From Sternotherus odoratus (taxonomy: Eukaryota; Chordata; Testudines; Kinosternidae), in the NCBI GenBank assembly GCA_032164245.1, contig JAVMKO010000020.1, forward strand, positions 8,459,206 to 8,523,205: a DNA stretch of 64,000 bases, read 5' to 3'. Positions 33,175 through 44,028 of this stretch are shown piece by piece. The number at the start of each line of letters is the position of its first letter. Position 1 is the stretch's first letter. A program made the translations under genes and the position numbers. The notes under the pieces were generated by a model. The model saw only the letters and a list, made by a program, of their open reading frames with translations, had not been told where the DNA came from and did no database searches.

Positions 33175-33425
33175 ATCCAAGTCCCTTTGGGGGATTCTAC
33201 CCTGTGGAGATTTAGGGTAATACTTTCAAAAGCTACTGTATTTGGGACCAGCTTTTTCAAGGTATTTAAATGCCTAAGGATATTGAAGGTGCCTAAGTAC
33301 CTCTGTGGATCTGGAGCTAGGTGCCTAACTCCTATTGACCTCAATGAAAATATAGGACTCTCAGTATCTTTGTGGAATTTTCTAACACACCTAGGCACCC
33401 ACTTCCCGTTGACTTCGCTATGTGC
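33175..33425. repeat. TAGGTGCCTAA-type foldback module
   Basis: Repeated AAGGTATTTAAATGCCTAAG, GCTAGGTGCCTAACTCCTAT and CACACCTAGGCACC phrases occur in both orientations. This matches the compact MITE at 50204-50283 and the module at 49390-49580. Confidence 0.45.
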
Positions 33426-33880
33426 AGATGTTTATATGTAGGCTTGAACTTGATTTTTATTTTTTAAGAACTTCAACAAATCATAGTGATTTTTATTGAC
33501 TTACATTTTCAGTTACACAATATAATGGGGAGAGACAGACAATGTTACTTGACTGTAGATGGTGGGATTGAAGAAGCTTAATTTTATAATAGTTAAAAAC
33601 ACTTTGTGTCACAATTTTCAAGCAGCGCTTTTCTTTATCTAGCTGTAAATTTCTCCTATTATGGAAATCTTTTTCCATCAGTTTCTGTGCATACGCTGAA
33701 ATCAATGCTTGTGACACTTAGCAATTGAAATTGAATCCTTATGAGCCTATTTAGGTGAATGCACAGTGAATAGGAAATTCCATCAAATTAGAGATCTTCA
33801 CTCAGACTGGTAGCATTTTAGTCACTTCAAAGCTCAGTTTCTCCTTCTGTCTTTTGTGTGTGTGTGTGTGGGGGGGGGGG
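33426..33880. other. Unannotated stretch ending in (GT)n(G)n
   Basis: This is unique AT-rich sequence followed by a GT run (33855-33870) and ten G residues (33871-33880) directly abutting a CR1 end. Confidence 0.5.
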
Positions 33881-34270
33881 TCATAGAATCCTAGAATATC
33901 AGGGTTGGAAGAGACCTCAGGAGGTCATCTGGTCCAACCCCCTGCTCAAAGCAGGACCAATCTCCAACTAAATCATCCCAGCCAGGGCTTTGTCAAGCTT
34001 GACCTTAAAAACCTCTAAGGAAGGAGATTCCACCACCTCCCTAAGTAACCCATTCCAGTGCTTCACCACCCTCCTAGTGAAAAAGTTTTTCCTAATTTCC
34101 AATCTAAACCTTCCCTACTGCAACTTGAGACCATTACTCCTTGTTCTGTCATCTGGTACCACTGAGAACAGTCTAGATCCATCCTCTTTAGAACCCCCTT
34201 TCAGGTAGTTGAAAGCACCTATCAAATCCCCCCTCAAACAATGCCAGTTCTCTCAGCCTCTCCTCATAAG
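33881..34270 (-). mobile_element. 5'-truncated CR1 LINE, antisense
   Basis: It begins with the reversed CR1 tail CATAGAATCCTAGAATATCA and runs through GGTCCAACCCCCTGCTCAAA into the ORF2 C-terminus. Frames are broken by indels. Confidence 0.9.
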
Positions 34271-35904
34271 GATCTGTGAGGGTAGAGATTAAATCAATCC
34301 TTCCATATTTATAGGGTAAGCATGATAGGTTTTTTCCCTGCCTCTTCCTATCCAGAAACAAACACAAAGTTTCTCTTATAGTCTCTCTTATTGTCAGAAA
34401 ACAGCTCTTCACCTAAAAGAAGCCTTTCCCCTTTTCTACATACAGCCCTTCTACAGCTTCCTTCTCATCCATCTTCTCCCCCTGAAAGTGGTTTTTAAAG
34501 GTTGCAAGCTGCTCTTAATTGGAGTCAGGTGTCCATCGTTAATGTGTGGCAACCTCTTTCAGTTCAGAGCAAGAAGAGGTTTAATTATTCTAACACTGAC
34601 ATACTTGCCTCCAACCACCCATTCAGAACTGTCTGGTCTGCTCTGTGACACACTTTTAGCCCTCCCCCCTCCCACCCCCCTCCTCCCGTGCGTTCATTTG
34701 GTAGATGCCTGCACAATGTGCAAGGCGGTTGAGAATCAAGCCCATTGATTTTAACTGGCACTACTTCATTAAGGACTGTTGAGGGGGCAAGACTGGATAC
34801 ATTTGCATTGAATAATACCTTGACTCAGAGTACTCCTATTGATTTCTTTTTTTTCAGATGAAGCGCCCTAGGAGTAAGTTAATAGACAAGATGAGTAAGG
34901 GTATCACCGGCTAGTCCTGGGGGAGTAACAGAGCAAGATTGGGCCCTAAAACCAGGGGCAGAGCCTCGGCTGGTGTGAATCAGAATAGCTCCTTGGACTT
35001 CATTGAAATAAAGGCAACCATGCCAGTTAACACCAGCTCCTCAGCTCAAACCTATTTGCTCCTCAGATCAAACCTATTTGCATTCCAGCAAAGCATTTAA
35101 TTGATAAAACCGGCATTTTGAGCAACCTTGCACCCTTTCCTTCTGTGTGCAAAGGGGAAATAGCCCAGCAATACCAGGGAGCAGAGGAATTTAGGATCTT
35201 GAGGCTTTTTTAAGAAAATGGATTTTGGGGGAATGATCCGCTGGATTCTCTTTCAGATTTGATGGTGACATTAAGGGCTTTGGTGTTCAAAGATAGATGT
35301 AGGAACCTAACAACCGGCTGGCAAAAATGCTAGATTTCTGTGCTGGACAAGAGTGACCCTTTTTTATTGATCACCCTGACTTTTATCTTCCCTAAGGCAC
35401 CTTTATGAACCACTTTATCTTCCAAGAATCGTGCTTTCCTCCCCCCAACCATGTTGTTTGTCTTTTGCCTGACTTAAAGAACTTTTTTTCTTATGCTTTA
35501 CTGTGCTGATAGCATAGCAGGGTCCTCGGGAGGTCAGCCCTTCCAATCCCTACTTAACGAGAGCGATGACTTCCTCCAGCGCTAGGGAGAATGACTTCGC
35601 AAACAGTCTTTCCCTCAGGTGATGTGGGCAGTGAAAGAGTGGCGAGCTCGGGGAAACAATCTGGCCTCCTTTGGAGCTTTTCTCTGACTAGGACGGGGAC
35701 AGAATCTCAATTAACCGTTCACTTGGCATCGTGCCACCTGTTGACAGCTATAAAAGAATGCTAAAGATGGGCCTGCAGTGCTTTTCTCTGACTATTGCTG
35801 AACTTCAAGGGAGGTGGGGGGCAATGGGGCAGCCAGAAAATGCATGTATCCAGGAGGGCTGGGAAACAAAGCTGGTGCAGAGTGAAGAACTCCTGCAAGC
35901 AGAG
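34271..35904. other. Unannotated stretch
   Basis: It is mostly unique. A TATA-like GCTATAAAAGAATG lies at 35747-35760 without other promoter support. A 34960-35040 piece carries the recurrent 'aacaccagctcctcagc' type module. No gene is supported. Confidence 0.4.
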
Positions 35905-35982
35905 AATATCAGGGTTGGAAGGGACCTCAGGAGATCACCTAGTCCAACCCCCTGTTCAAAGCAGGACCAATCCCCAGCAATG
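35905..35982 (-). mobile_element. Short CR1 3' end
   Basis: This covers only the CR1 3' UTR, from GAATATCAGGGTTGGAAGG to AAAGCAGGACCAATCCCCAG, in antisense. Confidence 0.85.
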
Positions 35983-36028
35983 CCCTTCTCACTCTCAAAT
36001 CTCTCAGGATCCATGTGATTTTGATCTG

Positions 36029-36508
36029 CTAAGTTAGCTGTGGGGGTCCCATGGCCGTTCCCATGGCATGGGAAGATGTAAAGCCTACTTCTTTTCCCAA
36101 CGGGATGAAGTAGGGAATTATCTCCTTCAGAGCCACATCTGTATGTGAAAGAAGATGATGGGCTGAGTTAATCACAGAAGCTGCTACTCTATAGGTGCCT
36201 CCATTAGGGCACAGCAAGCCAGCAAAGTGTCTTTCTGATGATATAACTTTAGGAACCTGGTGTCTGGGTAGGGGACTCTGTTGGGTGGGGTGTTCTGTGG
36301 TACCATATGGACCTGCCATTCTCTCCGGTCTACTGAAAAAAGTCTTCATTAAATTCAGTTGAGTAAGATCTCCCATACACTCAGTTGGGGTTTGTGCTGT
36401 ATTGAGTCCTGTGTTGGAATTGCAAGCTGTCACTTTGAGTAGGTGCTTGCAGGTTAGGGGGCTCTGTAGAGAAGCCATGCTATCAATCTGTCTGGAAGGA
36501 GCCAGCAT
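36029..36508 (-). CDS. Unidentified 159-codon open frame
   Basis: The frame runs from an ATG at 36506-36508 to a stop at 36029-36031. I do not recognise the product. It has several cysteines (near residues 20, 29, 44 and 99), no obvious signal peptide or membrane span, and a segment reading CPNGGTYRVAAS near residues 99-110. It lies between two antisense CR1 fragments (35905-35982 and 36674-38008) in a block without other recognised repeats. It could be a remnant of an endogenous retroelement protein, an unknown exon or chance. No splice or promoter signals were identified. Confidence 0.2.
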   Translation of the reverse strand: MLAPSRQIDSMASLQSPLTCKHLLKVTACNSNTGLNTAQTPTECMGDLTQLNLMKTFFSRPERMAGPYGTTEHPTQQSPLPRHQVPKVISSERHFAGLLCPNGGTYRVAASVINSAHHLLSHTDVALKEIIPYFIPLGKEVGFTSSHAMGTAMGPPQLT

Positions 36509-36672
36509 TAAACAAGGTGGGGGAAGATATTTCCCTCTGCCCTAGGCCTGCTTTGTTTCCGGCTCTTGAGCGCTATCATTCTGAATTCTAAGAAATAAGG
36601 TTGTGTTATGCTGCAGCCTTCTACCAAGAGTAATTATGGCTGTATCTAAATTCTCTCTGTGTCAGCTGTGAA

Positions 36673-38008
36673 CATAGAATCATAGAATATCAGAGGTGGA
36701 AGGGACCTCAGGAGGTCATCTAGGCCAACCCCCTGCTCAAAAGCAGGACCAACCCCAACTAAATCATCCCAGCCAGGGCTTTGTTAAGCCTGACCTTAAA
36801 AACCTCTAAGGATGGAGATTCCACCGCCTCCCTAGGTAACCCATTCCAGTGCTTCACCATCCTCCTAGTGAAAGTTTTTCCTAATATCCAACCTAAACCT
36901 TCCCCACTGCAACTTGAGATCATTATTCCTTGTTCTGTCATCTGCTACCACTAAGAACAGTCTAGATCCATCCTCTTTGGAACCCCCCTTCAGGTAGTTG
37001 AAAGCAGTTATCAAATCCCCCCTCAGTCTTCTCTTCTGCAGACTAAATAACCCCAGTTCCCTCAGCCTCTCCTCATAAGTCATGTGCTCCAGGCCCCTAA
37101 TCATTTTTGTTCCCCTCTGCTGGACTCTTTCCAATTTTTCCACATCCTTCTTGTAGTGTGGGGCCCAAAACTGGACACAGTACTCCAGATGAGGCCACAA
37201 CAATGCCGAATAGAGGGGAACGATCACGTATCTTGATCTGCTGGCAAGATTCCTACTTATACAGCTCAAAATGTGGTCCCTTCTTGGCAACAAGGGCACC
37301 CTTTTGACTCATCTGGCTTCTCGTCCACTGTAATCCCTAGATCCTTTTCTGCAGAACAGCTGCCTATTCACTCGGTCCCTAGTCTGTAGCAGTGCGTGGG
37401 ATTCTTCCGTCCTAAGTGTCCTTGTTGAACCTCATCAGACTTCTTTTGGCTCAATCCTCTAATTTGTCTAGGTCCCTCTGTATCCTATCCCTACCCTCTG
37501 GTGTATCGACCACTCTTCCCAGTTTAATGTCATCTGCAAATCCCTACCCTCTGGTGCATCTACCACTCTTCCCAGTTTAATGTCATCTGGAAGCTTGCTG
37601 AGGGTGCAGTCCACGCCATCCTCCAGATCATTAATGATTAATGAAACAGGCCCCAGGACTGACCATGGGGCACTCCACTTGATACCGGCTGCCAGCTAGA
37701 CATGGAGCCATTGATCACTACCCGCTGATCTAGCTAGCTTTCTATCCACCTTATAGTCCATTCATCCAATCCATACTACGTTAACTTGCTGGGGAGAATA
37801 CTGTGGGAGACCGTATCAAAAGTGTTGCTAAAGTCAAGGAATAACATGGTCACTGCTTTCCCTTTATCCACAGAGCCAGTTATCTCATCACAGAAGGCAA
37901 TTAGGTTAGTCAGGCCTAGGGTGAATTCATGCTGACTGTTCCCAATCACTTGCCTCTCCTCTAAGTGCTTCTGAATTGATTCCTTGAGGACCCGTGCCAT
38001 GATTTTTC
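36673..38008 (-). mobile_element. Longest CR1 LINE copy in the window (about 1.3 kb), antisense
   Basis: It begins with a canonical reversed tail CATAGAATCATAGAATATCA. It covers the 3' UTR, the ORF2 C-terminus and part of the reverse-transcriptase domain. It is 5'-truncated near 38008. A 53-bp tandem duplication occurs at 37491-37543 and 37544-37590. No TSD is seen, as expected for CR1. Confidence 0.9.
36759..38000 (-). pseudogene. CR1 ORF2 remnant: reverse transcriptase to C-terminus
   Basis: Three open pieces can be followed in order on the minus strand. At 38000-37776, 74 codons include LFLDFSNTFDTVSHSI, which is reverse-transcriptase motif A with its catalytic aspartate. At 37299-36865, 144 codons include [13 protein letters not shown] and the [14 protein letters not shown] block. 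At 36941-36759 come [18 protein letters not shown] and the terminal LAGMI. The middle (37300-37775), where the YXDD catalytic motif would be expected, is not open. Frameshifts separate the pieces, so the protein is dead. Confidence 0.85.
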
Positions 38009-38269
38009 ATAACATAATAGGTTTCTTCTTCAAACTCTCTCCTCTGGACCCTTTGTCACTTCAGACAACGGTATTAAGACCTCAGAACTAATGGCACTGC
38101 TGAATTACCTGGCAGTGATGCCAAATACCAGCTACTGTTCTGAAATTCAAGTGGTGTAAAGCTAGATACAAAACTGATGTTCCCAATTCAACACACAATA
38201 CGGATAAAGAACCAGAAATCCATACTTGAATGATGGTAGATTGTAAAACCACCAATTAAGATCAGGTCC

Positions 38270-38460
38270 TAATACAGTACTAATCCATAATAAGATAACA
38301 TCCATGCCCTGAAGTGTTTACAGTCTAAACAAAAACACAGGGAGGAGGGGTGTGATTTGATCAGGGTCCAGTCAGTGACAGAGGTGGGAATAGAACCCAG
38401 GTGTCCTGACACCCAGCCCAGCACCTTATCCTGGTCTTATCAGCACCTACACTGCCTCTT
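38270..38460 (-). repeat. MIR-like SINE, antisense
   Basis: Landmarks are CCATGCCCTGAAGTGTTTAC, GTCAGTGACAGAGGTGGGAA, TAGAACCCAGGTGTCCTGAC and CAGCCCAGCACCTTATCCTG. Confidence 0.7.
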
Positions 38461-38639
38461 TAGTGGCTTGCAACCCATGGTTTGTTTTGGCCTATGAGGG
38501 ACCAACTGCAGAATTTCTATCCAGATCACTCTATAGCCAAACAGTTTTGAGTTCTGGCCCATCTCTGCATTAAACTCCCTGCAACATAAGCAAAGACAAA
38601 CCCCACTGTGGCCTCGGGAAGGCTATTTATTAACATTGC

Positions 38640-38990
38640 ACCGTGCATGCAATCCATAGCAATAGCATGCACTATATGTAATTAAAAGTCTGTTAATGTC
38701 GTAGCGCTCCATGATTAATGCCTCAGGTAGGCACTTCCAATCTTAATACTAATAGGAAGTGACTGGCTCTAAAGTGCTAGTGGTGTTCAGGTACCTCAGG
38801 AGTAATAAAAGGGTCCTCTAGGCAGATTGCACAATTCCTTGACTCATTAATTATAAGTGCCCAAAGTGGAAAGTTTCTAATTAAACATATAGTTTACTCT
38901 TCTACTTTTGGAGGAAGTAAATTAAGGTAATTAGATTTCTTTTTGATTAAGCATATGGAGCTGTTCACAAAGCTCACAGGTGTGTGGGAC
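38640..38990. promoter_or_regulatory. Candidate conserved non-coding element (strongest of the window)
   Basis: This is a repeat-free AT-rich island with at least eight homeodomain-type cores: TGTAATTAAAAG, CATGATTAATGC, CTCATTAATTATAAG, TTCTAATTAAAC, AAATTAAGGTAATTAG and TGATTAAGCATATG. GCATGC is also repeated. There is no open frame. The enhancer inference rests on motif density only. Confidence 0.3.
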
Positions 38991-39194
38991 CAGCAGGTTA
39001 GCTATGGAAAGAACCCGGAAAAGCCCTGATTTGGGATGGCATAATTTTTTTTATGGGGAAAACGTGATTACATTATTATAGATGGATTTGGGGGATTTGT
39101 AAAGGGGATGGATTAATAGTGCTGGACGGAGGCCTAGTGTAGCCAGGAGTTGTGTAAGGCTCCTAACCTCCCACTGTTGTTTTTTGTGTTGTTA

Positions 39195-39390
39195 TAAGAC
39201 CTAGAGGTCTCAGTTGGAGAGCATGGACCCATGTTGTGTTAGGTGCTGTACACACACCTAATGAGTGACAGTCCCTGCCCTGAAGAGCTTAGAGAATCTG
39301 GACAAAGATTCTGGGTGTGGGGAGGGGGGAGGAGAAGGAGGAAGTAGCATTATCCTCTGTTTACAGATTTGGAATAAACACACACAGAAC
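39195..39390 (-). repeat. MIR-like SINE with L2-type end, antisense
   Basis: GTTAGGTGCTGTACACACAC and ACAGTCCCTGCCCTGAAGAG are the reversed L2-like end. CATTATCCTCTGTTTACAGA is the core. A possible head remnant lies at 39475-39505. Confidence 0.65.
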
Positions 39391-39791
39391 TTAAAGCCCT
39401 GATCCTGCATTAAGAACCAGGCTACTGCTGGGGTGTCTGATTTTCAGTGGGTCATTCAAGAAGTCTGTAGCAAAGCTGGGTCTTGAACCTGGTTTTTCTG
39501 AGTTCCTTAACAAAAAGAAACTACCTTCCTTCAATGGGAGCTTGCTCAGGCCTTAAATTTCTTGCTAACATCTCTTCAAAGGTACCTGGATCCTGTTCTG
39601 CATTACCCATAACTGAGACTCCTCCAGAGATTTGCCTTCAGAGCATCAGCAGAACACTTGTCTATTCCGTTCCCACCCTCAGTTCTGTCTTGCAGCATTT
39701 CCAGACCTTGCTTTCATTTGATTACAGTCTGCTGAGTGCTCATTTGTTTGCTAGTGACTTCTGATGGGATTAGACCAACCCTATCTTTTTA
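39391..39791. other. Unannotated stretch
   Basis: No gene or repeat is recognised. The frame at 39483-39764 has no domain. Confidence 0.4.
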
Positions 39792-39799
39792 CTTGTAAG

Positions 39800-40295
39800 C
39801 AGGGGTGCTGGAACAATTTGTATGGTGGGAGTGCTCTGAGCCATTCACCCAAACTTGTAAATCCTGTACGTCACAGAATACCAGGGTGGGAAGGGACCTC
39901 AGGAGGTCCAGCCTAATCCAACCCCCTGCTCAAAGCAGGACCAATCCCTAACTAAGTCATCCCAGCCAGGGCTTTGTCAAGCCTGACCTTAAAAACCTCT
40001 AAGGAAAGAGATTCCACCACCTCCCTAGGGAACCCATTCCAGTGCTTCACCACCCTGCTAGTGAAAAACTTTGTCCTAATATCCAACCTAAATCTCCCCC
40101 ACTGCAACTTGAGACCATTACTCCTTGTTCTGTCACCTAGTACCATTGAGAATAGTCTAGACCCATCCTTTTTGGAGCCCCCTTTCAAGTAGTTGAAAGC
40201 AGCTATCAAATCCCCTCTCGTTTTTCTCTTCTGCAGACTAAACATCCCACTTGAAGCCAGGGAATGCAGCAGCATCCTTAGTTCCAGTACCTAAT
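39800..40295. mobile_element. hAT-type element interrupted by a CR1 insertion
   Basis: The left part CAGGGGTGCTGGAACAATTT (39800-39870) and the right part CTTGAAGCCAGGGAATGCAG to AGTTCCAGTACCTAAT (40250-40295) are halves of one element. GGTGCTGGAAC mirrors GTTCCAGTACC. Flanks are CTTGTAAG (39792-39799) and CTTGTAAA (40296-40303), matching at 7 of 8. Confidence 0.75.
39871..40249 (-). mobile_element. CR1 LINE 3' end nested in the hAT element
   Basis: This is an antisense 5'-truncated CR1 ending in TCACAGAATACCAGGGTGGG. An open frame of 107 codons (40275-39952) covers the ORF2 C-terminus, including [14 protein letters not shown] near residue 14 and [11 protein letters not shown] near residue 79. 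The frame's first residues come from the hAT sequence. Confidence 0.85.
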
Positions 40296-40429
40296 CTTGT
40301 AAATTGAATGAAAAGAAGGCTTGGAATTGAAAAATATCAGAGTACATGTGATTCCCCCCGCCGACAGACTTTTTTAGTGTAAAAATGGAGTTAGTTATTA
40401 AATAGTGTTATCTGTTAATCCTACTTATT

Positions 40430-40635
40430 ATTATAGTATCTGAGAGCCTCATATTGTCACATATAAGATAGAGAATTACTATGAGTACAATATTACAGAT
40501 AGGGAACTGAGGCACAGAGGCTAATTGACTTGCTTGACTCACACAGGAAATCTCTAGCCAGCCGGGGATCAAACCCAGGTGACCCAAGTCTTAGGTGAAT
40601 GCTCTAACCACTGGACTTGCTGTCTTTTCTGTTAA
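40430..40635 (-). repeat. MIR-like SINE, antisense
   Basis: Landmarks are CAGATAGGGAACTGAGGCAC, GAGGCTAATTGACTTGCTT, GGGGATCAAACCCAGGTGAC and GAATGCTCTAACCACTGGAC. Confidence 0.75.
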
Positions 40636-41159
40636 ACTGCTTGAATGTGTATTTTTATTACAATTTGCTAGCACAGAACAACCAGTAAGCCAGTCCCTCC
40701 GAGTGGGCTGCATATGAGGACCTCAGATGGAAGTAAAGTGCTTTGAAAACACTTATGAAGCTATGGGTGTAGGAAACTGTGCATATCTAACCATTCTGCC
40801 CGTATGTGGAGACATCTGCCATTTGGTTTGCTACACTCTGTTACAAAGCAGATATACACAGTGTGCTCTCTTGTGGTGGTTTTCCGCATATACACACACA
40901 CACACAAACACACACAGAGTATATATCTCTTCAGGGATTCAAATCTGATTGGGGCAAAGTTGAGGAACTGACTGTACTTGGACCAATTCTCAGTCCCCCT
41001 GCCTCCCACGGCAAATCAATATATGTTTCTGCAGTAACTCTCGAGTTTAAGCCTCTATACTCTGGAACTGGATTCCGGGGGAGTGTGTGTGAATAAGTTC
41101 TAAACGGTTTACAAGTGTGTATATGTAAAATATAAAAAAAGAGAAACATACATCCTCCC
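40636..41159. other. Unannotated stretch
   Basis: It includes an (AC)n run at 40892-40916. The overlapping frames at 40727-41149 owe their length to this run and are not genes. Confidence 0.5.
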
Positions 41160-41290
41160 CACCCCTGTGAATTATTGTGAAGTAACGTTATTTGCCCAGG
41201 GTTACACAGTCAGTCAGTGAAAGAGCTAAAAATTAATCCCAGGGATCTTGACTGCTTGTACTCAGCTCTGGTTCCACTCCCTTTCACCAT
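41160..41290 (-). repeat. MIR-like SINE head, antisense
   Basis: GCCCAGGGTTACACAGTCAG, TTAATCCCAGGGATCTTGAC and CTCAGCTCTGGTTCCACTCC match the reversed core and head of MIR-like elements. Confidence 0.5.
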
Positions 41291-41432
41291 CATCAAGGGC
41301 TTCATCATTTGGTATTTGATCTGAAACTTCAGTGGTTTTTGATCCAGGTGCAGTTGAGTCAATAGAAGTCTGACTTGTTAAGCTTGGTTCATGGACAAGC
41401 TTCGTGGCTGAGAATGGTACAATACATCCACT

Positions 41433-41570
41433 AATAAGATGAGGAAGTGAAGTGAGCTATAGCCCACGAAAGCTTATGCTGAAATAAAACTGGTTAGTCT
41501 CTAAGGTGCTACAAAGTCTTCCTCATCTTATTTACAGACACAGACTAACACGGCTGCTAATCTTAAACAT
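41433..41570 (+). mobile_element. Short Penelope-like 3' end forming a hairpin
   Basis: It contains AGCCCACGAAAGCTTATGCT, AACTGGTTAGTCTCTAAGGT and GACTAACACGGCTGCTAATC. AATAAGATGAGGAAG (41433-41447) is the exact reverse complement of CTTCCTCATCTTATT (41518-41532), so most of the element lies in a stem-loop. Confidence 0.85.
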
Positions 41571-42147
41571 GTCCTCTAATGACTCAAATAGGGATATTTT
41601 GTAAATAAACTCATGGAAGCGTAGGCTTCCCCCCGCTCTTTCTATGTTACAGGGAAACGCAGGGAAGATATTGATTACCGAGACAGCACTAATGACATTT
41701 GTTTCAACACAGAATTAACCTTGACAAATACATAATAATGACTCTGCCAAACTCTGCCTTAATGAGCTTTTTAAGCCCCCTTTCTTTGCAACTGTATGAG
41801 TGGTTTATTTTCTGTTATGAAAAGCAGAGACAATCCCCTCAAACGTGGCTTTATCAGAAGGGTGCAGTTGCAGTGTGCCTTGTTGCATGGTAGATTGGAT
41901 TTAATAAAGGCCATTTTAAAAAGAGATCTGAAAAGTGTTTGCTGTAATGAAACATGAACATGGTTAATTAGTGTGGATTAGAAGTGGAACATTTCCAAAG
42001 CAGAGATGCCATCTTGGGCTGTGATCTTGTCGGATTTCACAAAGGGGCCTGGTTAGTACTTCTGAGAGAAAATCAAAGTTTGGGGGGAAGTTGTAACTGA
42101 GTCACTGGTGATTCAGGAGCTGTCCTGTAAGTCAGTACGGAATCGAA
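41571..42147. other. Unannotated stretch
   Basis: This is unique sequence. The 41890-42000 part has paired ATTA cores (GGTTAATTAGTG) but too few to call. Confidence 0.4.
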
Positions 42148-42252
42148 GAGGAGGAAGGATGGTCTGATGGGTGCTAGTCTGGAAGGAGACCCACGTTTGA
42201 TTCCCAGTTCTGCCACCGCAGCTTTGGGCAAGTCACTTGAAGTATCTGTGTA
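42148..42252 (+). repeat. tRNA-derived SINE 5' half
   Basis: GGAAGGATGGTCTGATGG, a box-B-like GTTTGATTCCC and TTTGGGCAAGTCACTTGA are present. The 3' half is missing. Confidence 0.65.
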
Positions 42253-42300
42253 GGCAAGCTCTATTTGCAGCAAGCTGGGGTGTAAATCTGCCATGTGCTG

Positions 42301-42489
42301 AGGATATGTCGACACTGCAGCTGGGAGTGTCTCTCTTCAAGCTGGGGACAGCAAACACCAACTAGCTGTGCGCAAGCTAACATGCTAAAAGTCACTACAA
42401 ACCTATGCAGACTCCCAGGCTATGTAATCGGGCAGGCTGTCTATGCTACTCTGGGAAGCCCACTCACAGCTGCAGTGTACCCCTACCCT
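42301..42489. mobile_element. MITE with inverted CACTGCAGCTG ends
   Basis: The left end is GGATATGTCGACACTGCAGC and the reversed right end is AGGGTAGGGGTACACTGCAG, with GAGTG following on both. The flanking 8-mers do not match convincingly. It is related to 19191-19480. Confidence 0.6.
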
Positions 42490-42904
42490 AAGCGTCTGTG
42501 TGCACCCAGCTTCCATATCATAACGGTTCCCTAGTGTGCTTTAATCTACTCCCATTTCAACGCATGCTAGAGGACGTTTAGCGCATGGCAGGAGGGCCCA
42601 CACAGGCGCTTCATACACGGCGGACGAGTACAAGATAAATTCAGTTGCCAGGTTGCTGCAAATGAAGTGTTTGCGTAGATGAGCCCTAAGCCACCTTCTG
42701 TGTTCCCCGGTGATGACAGTACTTCCCGGCTATGCAGGGCCGTTGTATGGTGATACTAATGGAGATGGCAATCTAGCCTTTGTTCCTCTCCCCTACGAAT
42801 CTGCTTTCTCCCACTCTTCTTTTCTTTCTGTGATTTAAGACTTTCCAAAGATATGTATGACGTGCCTTCTTAAATTTGGGGCCTGATCTGAGTTTAGTGC
42901 TTTA
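42490..42904. other. Unannotated stretch
   Basis: A possible further MITE remnant lies at 42540-42690, ending TTTGCGTAGATGAGCCC. No ends were fixed. Confidence 0.35.
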
Positions 42905-42908
42905 AATC

Positions 42909-43680
42909 AGTGGCTCTCAACCTTTCCGGTCTACTGTGCCCCTTTCAGGAGTCTGATCTGTCTTGCATTACCCCCCAAGTTACACCTCGGTTAAAATGAC
43001 TTGCTTACAAAATGAGTCTTAAAAATACAAAAGTGTAACAGCACATTATTACTGGAAAGTTGCCGACGTTCTCATTATGATGTACTGAAAAGAAATAGAC
43101 TGAGCCTCAGACCATATCCGTGAAAGAAGAAAAAATATAACTTGAACTCCTCATTATTCTGAACATCAGAAGTTCAGAACTTTTACTGCCTACAAATTGA
43201 TACTACTATGCGTGGGGGGTGTAGAAAACCTATCAAAAAACATGTGTCTGCTTGCTGAGCTTTGTGATCATATGCTATTGTGTTGAGTAATCGTTAAAGT
43301 CACTGTAATGAGAAGTTGCCTCCTTCCAGTGAGCCACAGTTTTGAAGGTGCCTATACAGAAATTGTCTTCCACCTCCAAAAGAGCTGAAGGACACTAAGT
43401 TTTTGTAACTTTGGCGAAATAGTCCACTGCTGCCCATGCCTGTTACCTCTTTATATTTTTTCTGTCTGGCATCTCTGGCATGAGCAAATTATCTAGAAAC
43501 ATGTAGCACTTTGGATTGAAGGCTTTGCAGTGATCACACTGTAAGCTACTGCTGCAGAAGCTGGAGTAGCCAGCTGTTCCCAAATATTTATTCTGCTAGA
43601 CAATAGTACCAGTCCAGCACTGCATACAAAGTAAAAGCTGATGGTTTATATATTACTGGTATTGTACACTCCAGAATGCA
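42909..43680 (+). mobile_element. hAT (Charlie-like) element, left part
   Basis: The end CAGTGGCTCTCAACCTTTCC is a typical hAT/Charlie terminus. A long non-coding interior follows. The matching right end is missing, perhaps lost where the Tigger element lies at 43685. Confidence 0.6.
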
Positions 43681-43795
43681 GGTACAGTAAAACCCCGATT
43701 TAACGGACCCCGATTTAACGGACTTCGGATGCAACGGACAAAATTTATGAGCAAGTCCGATGCATCCAAAATCCGTTTTTTTGGGAGCTGGCTGC

Positions 43796-44028
43796 CGGCT
43801 CCCCGCTGCCTCCCGGGTCCAGGCAGCGGGCGGGCTGACTGCCGGCTCCCCGCTGCCTCCCGGGTCCAGGCAGCCGGTGGGCCGGCTCCCTGCTGCCTCC
43901 CCGGTCCAGGCAGCGGGCGGGCCGGCTCCCCGCTGCCTCCCCGGTCCAGTCAGCGGGCGGGCTGCCTGCCGGCTCCCCGCTGCCTCCCGGGTCCAGGCAG
44001 CGGGCGGGCTGCCTGCCGGCTCCCCGCT
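43796..44028. repeat. GC-rich tandem array, about 40-47-bp units
   Basis: The core phrases GGCTCCCCGCTGCCTCCC and GGTCCAGGCAGCGGGCGGGC recur about five times with small changes. It is inside the Tigger-like element. Confidence 0.9.

Noticed and set aside
35740..35765. Core promoter at GCTATAAAAGAATG
   Set aside because: No downstream gene, initiator or GC-rich context; TATA-like strings are frequent here.
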